NCBI GenBank assembly: GCA_011033025.1 | Contig: WFMF01000083.1 | Coordinates: forward strand, 434,001-498,000 | Length of the DNA stretch: 64,000 nt | Source of the DNA: Beroe forskalii | Taxonomy: Eukaryota; Ctenophora; Nuda; Beroida; Beroidae | Reading direction: 5' to 3' | Part shown: piece after piece, positions 57,979-64,000 of the stretch | How positions within the stretch are numbered: position 1 is the first letter of the stretch | How the letters are laid out: each line of letters begins with the position of its first letter | Made by a program: the position numbers and the translations under genes | The notes under the pieces: model-generated | Database searches by the model: none | What the model was told of the DNA's origin: nothing | The model's input: the letters and a program-made list of their open reading frames with translations, nothing else

Positions 57979-59560
57979 ATTAAAATTATTGTATAATTAG
58001 ATTAATGTATCTAATAAGCAGTTTGTAAACTTTGGTTTGCGATATAATTATAGCTCTCTCGATACACTCGTACAGTTAAGTGAGTAGGAACTCCATACTC
58101 AACTGGCTCGATGCCAAGCGGGCAGTATTTTCAGATATTTCCCTCATTCAGGAAAATATAGGAAATGCGCTCCTCCTTGCTATGACTCTCAAGATAATCT
58201 AATTACACGTGATATGAAGCAGAGGCACGTGGTATAATTACAAAGCTCTGATTCATGGTCACCATGACACGTGACCTGTCACGTTCAAGGGTCACGTGTA
58301 TGGTGTCGCAATCAGCTTCCTATGCAGGGAGATATGTGGTAATGTTGCTGGAGCGAGTTGGCAGGACTCATGTTTTCTATTACAATGCAACAGCTGATAG
58401 TACCTGTATAGGTAATGTGCTATATGATGCAATTGGTACACTGAAAATAAAGATGACAGGTGCAACTGGTTTAATTGGTATACAGGCTAAAATATTTCAC
58501 TTTTTTTTGCCATCCATCTGCTATATTCAGGCTAAAATATTTGGCATTTCTATAGTTTATGTCATATCAAAGAATAAACGCCGGTCAGTACGTCCGATGA
58601 ATGCTTCGTTCCGTGTATTCTGGAGGTGATGAGAACCCCTAGATGGACGTGAAGTCAACTAATCTGAGCTAATGAGAGCTAATCGTGCTCTCTCACCTCA
58701 ATGAATCATAGTTGGAAGGAAACTTTCCCGCATGGAACTTAGCTTTGGGCGATAACCGATGATTTTTCTATATAAATTTTACACCCTAGTCCATGTCGAG
58801 AAACCACCAAAGTAAAACTAGGCTGAAGGTTATGCTCCTGGTCCTGTATAATTGTACCTTTCGACTGACTCCTTCATAAATTTTCTGCGGAAATGCGATT
58901 TCTTGTTGAAACATTTTCTCACGAATCCTCATCGAAATTATTTCGAATTGATATCTTAAATTGTATTATTTAATGGCATCAAGTCTAACACAAGGTAGGA
59001 AAGGTGTTGATTTTCGTTCGATTTAGTGGCTATGTAAGTATGTAAGACAGTTTTAAGAACTATCGGTTCCTTGTTGAAGCACTGAATTACAAGGTCTCCG
59101 ATGATGAGTTAAATCTACCATCTTGAGAATGTTAGAGACGTCGGCTTTAGCGATCTAAGCGGGTCAAGACACATGTTCACCAAGGCTAGAACTTGGTGAG
59201 CTGAACACTTGAACAATGTAAGGGTAGGGGCTCGCCTGACCTATTATAAGGAGTTTCGTTCCATACAATCATGGTTCTCTAGAACATAAATAAATTATTC
59301 GTTTATAAATGAATAATCTATAAATAGATTATAAAGAATTAAGAATTGATAAATTATTATGCTGAGTCGCTTTCTTAATGAACAGAAAGCAAGACTACTA
59401 TGGTATTAAAGAAAGCTATAATATTAAATAATCAACAAAATCGATCAAACTTAGAAAGTCAGAATTAAAAAAAGAGGATTATAATGAAGTACTTTAATCA
59501 TGGGTAATGTGCCAAGGTGGGTCATTTATTCTTAATTACGAGTTTAGATCGCGTCAAACA
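57979..59560. other. non-coding stretch upstream of the secreted-protein gene
   Basis: The ORF at 58255-58629 has no family resemblance and overlaps the E-box cluster. A hairpin TGTTCACCAAG/CTTGGTGA lies near 59,171-59,200, and AT-rich palindromes lie at 59,290-59,335. No other gene was recognised. Confidence 0.45.
58206..58298. promoter_or_regulatory. second CACGTG E-box cluster
   Basis: Four CACGTG hexamers in 93 bp: 58206-58211, 58226-58231, 58268-58273 (in ACACGTGAC) and 58293-58298 (in GTCACGTG), plus a CACGTT at 58280. The nearest coding start downstream is 59,633. Chance occurrence of four in this space is unlikely, but no promoter was identified beside it. Confidence 0.4.
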
Positions 59561-59562
59561 AG

Positions 59563-59570
59563 TATAAATA
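59563..59570 (+). promoter_or_regulatory. TATA box of the secreted-protein gene
   Basis: TATAAATA in the context AAGTATAAATAGTG lies 70 bp before the ATG at 59,633. An Inr-like TCAGATT at 59591-59597 is about 28 bp downstream, a normal TATA-to-start distance. The leader would be about 40 nt. Confidence 0.6.
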
Positions 59571-59632
59571 GTGCTGCTCTCAATGGATATTCAGATTCCA
59601 TATGGTATTAGCTTATTCGCCTTGCTCCTGAA

Positions 59633-60982
59633 ATGACTTTCTCTAACTTAGTGGTAGTCTTGTTTTGCATCAGACATGTTCTTCTTTTCACAACAGAAGA
59701 GATAGACGAGATCGGCAATGATGAAAAGACAGAATCAGCAAAACAATCGGCAAAACAATCAGCAAAACAATTGATGACTGCCATGCTACCCACAAAACTG
59801 AAAGGTAATGAATCGTGTCTTTTTCCGTTGAGCAAATCGGCAACCTACTGGCCAAGCACACGCTCGTTTCAAGTAGAGAGTATGGAGAATTGCTGGCTAT
59901 ACTGTGTGAATACATGGGACTGCAAGGCCTTCTCTTTCCAATTGAGGGGCTTGTATTGCTTTCTATTTACAGAGGAACCCCACGCACAACATCCTACCAA
60001 AACCAGCGATCGGTATTTCTTTAGAATGGCCTGTTCACGGGGTGTCAGGTATTTTATTCATATACCATCATCATTATTTGTCATGAATCCCAAGGAGAAG
60101 TACAGAGTGTCAGATGGCGTGTTCATCACGGATAGTGAAACATGGTCAAAGTGCTTGACGCCTCTTGGGTTTGATGATGAGTCGGTGGTCACTTGGGGAA
60201 AGTGCTCTCAGTCGAGCTTGTGGGTCATAGCTAGATATTATAGTTTCACTTCAAGAATAGAAAATACGTACTTTAATGACAACATCAAGTACCATGCCAT
60301 TCGTTTCTTATCGTACTCCAACCCGAGCTATAGCTTGTATCATAGGGACACAGAGGTTCTTGGCTCTCATTTGTACATTGGTACGGCTAATAAAGAACCC
60401 CTTGCGGATCAAATCAATTCCTCTGGATTTCCTAAAGTTTTGAAGAGAGATTTATTTGTAATCGTCGTCAGTGAGCACATTTTTATGCCAAGGGAAAAAC
60501 GTTTTGGAACATATTCAGTCGCAGGGATAGAGCACAAAACCTCGCCTGCTGGCGGGGATTTAGGTAGCACAGGTGAATCTTATACAAGGCTAAATCTGGG
60601 TATGTTGGAAAGTGTCAGGATTTGGCGAGCTTATAACTGGAATAAAATCTGTAAAGATGTGCGGGTAGAAAATGGTTTTGTAGAAAATTTTTGTGGCCGG
60701 CCTTTCTTTTTGGCTGGTAGCGAGATTAAAATCATTTGTGAATATGGGTATGGAGTTAAAGCTTTGAATTACTCCAGATTTCAAATCGTGAAATGCTCTG
60801 AGAACATGGTCATTCTCCCATGTGAAAAGTTCTCTAACTTCTTTGATATGACAGGAATCATGTGGGCAACAACCACTGAAGTCGTTACAAGTGGACAATT
60901 GAAAGAAAGTTTTTTCTCCTGTTTATGTGTAAGAAGAAAGTCAAGCCACAAAGCTTTTTTATGCGATTTTTGCTTTACCTAG
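59633..60982 (+). CDS. intron-less secreted protein, PAN/Apple-like plus CCP-like domains
   Basis: A 449-residue uninterrupted ORF. The N-terminus (MTFSNLVVVLFCIRHVLLF) looks like a signal peptide. An AKQS repeat follows at about 35-47. Residues about 62-133 have six cysteines in a PAN/Apple-like order (CLFPLS, NCWLYCVNTWDCKAFSFQ, LYCFLF, MAC). A middle region of unknown fold (about 135-340) contains few cysteines. Residues about 345-405 (ICKDVRVENGFVENFC, IKIICEYGYGV, IVKC, LPCEKF) resemble a CCP/sushi module. PAN and CCP domains bind proteins or glycans outside the cell, so an extracellular recognition or matrix role is inferred. TATA box and short leader support a real gene. The Cys-rich tail (FFSCLCVRR, FLCDFCFT) is unusual. 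Confidence 0.7.
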   Translation: MTFSNLVVVLFCIRHVLLFTTEEIDEIGNDEKTESAKQSAKQSAKQLMTAMLPTKLKGNESCLFPLSKSATYWPSTRSFQVESMENCWLYCVNTWDCKAFSFQLRGLYCFLFTEEPHAQHPTKTSDRYFFRMACSRGVRYFIHIPSSLFVMNPKEKYRVSDGVFITDSETWSKCLTPLGFDDESVVTWGKCSQSSLWVIARYYSFTSRIENTYFNDNIKYHAIRFLSYSNPSYSLYHRDTEVLGSHLYIGTANKEPLADQINSSGFPKVLKRDLFVIVVSEHIFMPREKRFGTYSVAGIEHKTSPAGGDLGSTGESYTRLNLGMLESVRIWRAYNWNKICKDVRVENGFVENFCGRPFFLAGSEIKIICEYGYGVKALNYSRFQIVKCSENMVILPCEKFSNFFDMTGIMWATTTEVVTSGQLKESFFSCLCVRRKSSHKAFLCDFCFT

Positions 60983-61900
60983 TTTACCTAGTTTTTGGTA
61001 CCAGTTGATATGTGTATTTGAGGCAAAATCTTGCCCAATTTCCTGCCCAATATGAACATGTATTTTATTTTAGTTTCAATCCTGTTTGTGTTAGTTGATA
61101 ACAGGAGCCTCCTCTTTCATCAAAACTTGTAGCAGAGAAAACTAATGAGGAATACCGGGATGTGATCAGTACGATGCGAACAAAACTGTCATTTGCACTA
61201 CTGAAAAGTGTACTGATATCAGTGAGAGGATCTAGGGGCAAATCCTCTCGTGATCGCGAACTGCCGATTTGCGACATTTCGTTCAATCTTATCCCAGATG
61301 GGCTGTCAAGGGATGTTTCCTTTGCGTAATTTGGTATTCTTTATTCAGGATTTTTGAGTGCTTGGTATAATTTAACCGATTTTTCGTTGTTTGCTTATCG
61401 AACCAGTGAATGTTATTTGAAAATAAATGTTTTGCCCTTTGAATGTTATTGTTAATCAAAGCCTTTAAGTGGCCTAAGTGGGGCGGTCCTCATCTTTTTT
61501 GTCATTGTTTGTATCACGCGGACACAAAGTTATAGACATACCTCGCGCGCACGTACGTTTATACTGCGCGCGCTTGGGAACGCGCGCGATCGAAGCCCGG
61601 GATTTCTTGATTATCCCTGCCCACTCCCGCCCCGTTTGGCACGACTGACATGAAGCCCGAACTCTGTTAAAATAATACACTGATAAGTGTTCTTGTAGCT
61701 AGTTGCACCATCACTGAGTTACCAGGCGTGCCTAATCTGGAAATACTAGCCCCCAAGATAAATAAGTGTTAATGATGTTTACCTTTTCGTGAGTGAAGTG
61801 AGGTCCCTGTTTCTGATACTGATTCATGTTTGTGTACAAGGCCAATATTTTCGTTGAAAATCCTGCTGATACTGATTCATGTTTTTGTGTGTACAATAAG
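60983..61900. other. 3' flank, no gene recognised
   Basis: Contains AATAAA at about 61,421 that could serve the gene upstream, a GCGCGC-rich patch at 61,550-61,590, and a direct repeat CTGATACTGATTCATGTTT at about 61,814 and 61,865. Confidence 0.4.
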
Positions 61901-61913
61901 CAAATCAGAGAAT

Positions 61914-62057
61914 GAGGTGATGAACAACGCCATCCGGGTGCTCCAGCCCTATGAGTCACCGAATGGCTTTAACCAGGATCCACTGTCGGCCGCCATCATA
62001 GGGCATCCTGGTCTTGTCCATCTAGTAAAGAATGATACATCTATCCATCAACTGTAA
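61914..62057 (+). other. coding-like fragment of unknown origin
   Basis: The frame reads ENEVMNNAIRVLQPYESPNG, continues through DPLSAAIIGHPGLVHLV and stops at 62055-62057. Its amino-acid and codon composition look coding, and an acceptor-like ACAATAAG precedes it. It could be the last exon of an unknown gene, or a captured fragment beside the LINE. No family was recognised. Confidence 0.3.
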
Positions 62058-62278
62058 CTGTATTTACAAACTGTCCGTTTCTCTATACTACCACTCTCAT
62101 GGGTGCTTCCCATGTCTGGTTACTCCTGTTCAACCAGATGAAGTGGCTACATCTTATTGCCACTTCTGAGAGTTCCTTCCGTGCCTTGCTGCACTGCTTC
62201 TGTGTTAGTCCCACCATCTTGAAAAAACATTCATTGAGCTCAGATTTACGAACCCTCTTGCACCTACTTCCACAGTTC

Positions 62279-64000
62279 TCAACATTCCAACCATTTCTTT
62301 ACATCTTCTTTTAAGTCCACGAATGACGTTGTCAATGACCGATAACTCTTATCCATTGTTCTTTCACTGGTTCTCTTAGTGCCACCAGACTTTGTTGCTA
62401 GTAGGGCGATTTTGATGTGCTTCTCTATAACCTTCAACACAGAGTCGTGCCTCCACGAGATCCTACCCTGATCCAATGCGACTTTGCAGCTGCAAAGGAT
62501 ATGCACTTGAGAGCAGAACCGCCACCCACACAGTGTACATTTGTCTTCCTGTGATTTACCCCATCTCCTTAGATTGACTGGGTGGGGCAGTGTATCCTGT
62601 ATTGAGTTGAGTAAGAAGGATAGCATGGAGGGTGAGAAGCTGTACATGATCTCCTTCCACTTGAGATCAAGGTTGATGAGTTGCTCCCATTCTATCCATT
62701 TACTCTGCTGTGACAGGTTGAGAATCTTCGTTATCTTTTCCTCTTGTGTGATTTCTTTGGCCCTCTTCACTATGTTCTTCTTGTTTAGGTTGATCCTTTT
62801 AGCTTTGTCAAGCCCTCGTTTATCACCAGCCATCCTTACGTTTGCCATAAACTTCTTCTCGAATTCAATGTCTTCTATCGCTTCTCTCATCTTCTTAGTA
62901 GGGACCCATCCTTGGTCACCTATCTCATCTTCTCTTCTTCTTTTTGCAACTCTCCGTACAACTGAGTCACTACTGGTAGCTGTTGTCAGTTCTGTGTTCA
63001 GCCTACATGACAAAACAAAGTTCCTGATACTGGTGATGTTGAGGCCTGCAAAGTCTCGGTAGATAATGGAAGGATCTGCACATCGAGCTAACCCAAGCCA
63101 CCTTTTGAGGTACCTATTTACCATGGCTTCTAGCTGTTTCACCGTGGTTTCGTTGAGTTTGTACATGCTGAAATCCCATCCAACATATGGCAGCATGCCA
63201 TGTTGATATATCCACGTCTTTCTCTTTCCATCAAGTGCTAATTCATCAATCTTCTTCAGCAGATTTTCAACTTTCACTACAACTGTCTTCACAGCATCAC
63301 CATCGGATAATGTAGGATATATCCATCTCCCTAGAAACTTGAATGGTGATCTGTGCAGACACTTCAACGTAACTCCTTCTATCTTCAGTTGTGGGTCACA
63401 TGGGAGTCCGTCTTTTCCAATTGCCATGACTTTACACTTCTTAGGGTTTAGCACGAATGACCCTGACCATCTGAATACCTGAGATATGAAATGTAACACC
63501 TCCTGATGCTTGTTTATGTCATTGAGCTTAGTGGTTAGGTCATCTGCAAATGCTGATACAGCCTTGTCTTCAGGTATACATCCCAGGGAGACTGTTTTGG
63601 CACAAATGCCTTCTAATGCTATGTTCCATGGTATGTTGAAACAAATACCAGCCTCTGGTCCTCCTTGAAGACTCCCTTTCTTGATAGCTATTGGTTTTGT
63701 ATACTCCCCTCCAATTCCTATTACCACATGACAATTAGAGTATAAGGCTTTAAGTAGACTGATCATGTGATCTGGGATGTGATACCATCTCAAGGCTGCA
63801 ACTATGAGATTGTGCTTAACGCTGCCAAAGGCATTTTGTAGGTCTAGGAATGCCACTTGGGTTTCTTTTCCATTGGTTTTATCACTGCATAGGATGTCTG
63901 GGAGGGTTTGTGTATGTTCAATACAACCTGAAATCTTTGGAACAAAGCCCTTTTGAATTGTTGTATCGATTAGCTTGTTTTTGACCATGAACTTAGTGAC
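62279..64000 (-). CDS. R2/NeSL-like LINE reverse transcriptase, partial at the window edge
   Basis: The minus-strand frame is open from the window edge (64000, a Met at 63988 is internal) to 62279, at least 570 residues. RT blocks are visible: AFLDLQNAFGSVKHNL, KGSLQGGPEAGICF and the catalytic SAFADDLTT, followed by the thumb with FKFLGRWIYPT. The C-terminal part has a CTLCGWRFCSQVHILCSCK zinc-knuckle-like cluster followed by ISWRHDSVL, a combination found in R2/NeSL-type LINEs and relatives. After the stop, the next frame stays open to about 62,095 (GWNVENCGSRCKRVRKSE onward), suggesting a single frameshift. The N-terminal half lies outside the window. Confidence 0.8.
   Translation of the reverse strand, partial: VTKFMVKNKLIDTTIQKGFVPKISGCIEHTQTLPDILCSDKTNGKETQVAFLDLQNAFGSVKHNLIVAALRWYHIPDHMISLLKALYSNCHVVIGIGGEYTKPIAIKKGSLQGGPEAGICFNIPWNIALEGICAKTVSLGCIPEDKAVSAFADDLTTKLNDINKHQEVLHFISQVFRWSGSFVLNPKKCKVMAIGKDGLPCDPQLKIEGVTLKCLHRSPFKFLGRWIYPTLSDGDAVKTVVVKVENLLKKIDELALDGKRKTWIYQHGMLPYVGWDFSMYKLNETTVKQLEAMVNRYLKRWLGLARCADPSIIYRDFAGLNITSIRNFVLSCRLNTELTTATSSDSVVRRVAKRRREDEIGDQGWVPTKKMREAIEDIEFEKKFMANVRMAGDKRGLDKAKRINLNKKNIVKRAKEITQEEKITKILNLSQQSKWIEWEQLINLDLKWKEIMYSFSPSMLSFLLNSIQDTLPHPVNLRRWGKSQEDKCTLCGWRFCSQVHILCSCKVALDQGRISWRHDSVLKVIEKHIKIALLATKSGGTKRTSERTMDKSYRSLTTSFVDLKEDVKKWLEC

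Noticed and set aside
59608..59915. Two minus-strand ORFs
   Set aside because: They are shadows of the start of the secreted-protein gene.
62541..63062. 173-codon plus-strand ORF
   Set aside because: It is the antisense of the LINE reverse transcriptase.

Overview
The window is animal nuclear DNA, AT-rich, with multi-exon spliced genes, short to medium introns, LINE fragments, Helitrons and many small terminal-inverted-repeat elements. The phylum cannot be fixed from the sequence; an invertebrate is most likely. Four conserved genes can be named: an arylsulfatase B/I/J-type sulfatase, TRAPPC2 (sedlin), PSAT1 and PHF5A. There are also a divergent Rho-like GTPase without normal switch residues and a secreted PAN plus CCP-like protein.

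Layout. 1-16.4 kb is mostly non-coding, with a Tc1/mariner-like element and three candidate alternative first coding exons (3.8, 11.5 and 12.9 kb). All three end in phase 0, as does a fourth at 16.7 kb, and all could splice to a shared exon at 17.5 kb. A cluster of CACGTG boxes and an RFX X-box lies just upstream of the 11.5 kb exon. 16.4-30.7 kb (unit A) carries the sulfatase gene, predicted as a type II membrane protein, and at its right end a lone copy of TRAPPC2 exon 1. 30.7-43.9 kb (unit B) repeats the same order: a decayed or badly sequenced sulfatase copy, then the complete TRAPPC2 gene. PSAT1 (45.3-46.5), PHF5A (47.6-50.1) and the Rho-like gene (50.8-52.0, minus strand) follow closely. 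52-64 kb holds a LINE ORF1 remnant, a TIR element, a second E-box cluster, the intron-less secreted-protein gene and, at the right edge, an R2/NeSL-like LINE reverse transcriptase running out of the window.

Because units A and B are near copies, each serves as the empty site for insertions in the other. This gives exact or near-exact borders for: a 3.7 kb LINE in A with a 1.1 kb TIR element nested in it (8-bp target duplication); a 142-bp and a 249-bp MITE in A; a LINE tail in A; and a 3.9 kb TIR element in B (8-bp target duplication) that carries about six copies of a 0.3 kb satellite plus a Helitron. The left part of B (30.7-37.5 kb) is full of small indels while its right part is clean. 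The repeat may therefore be a true tandem duplication or two haplotypes joined in the assembly.

The identified genes do not form one pathway: PSAT1 acts in serine synthesis, TRAPPC2 in ER-Golgi traffic, PHF5A in splicing, and the sulfatase in sulfate-ester hydrolysis in lysosomal or secretory compartments.
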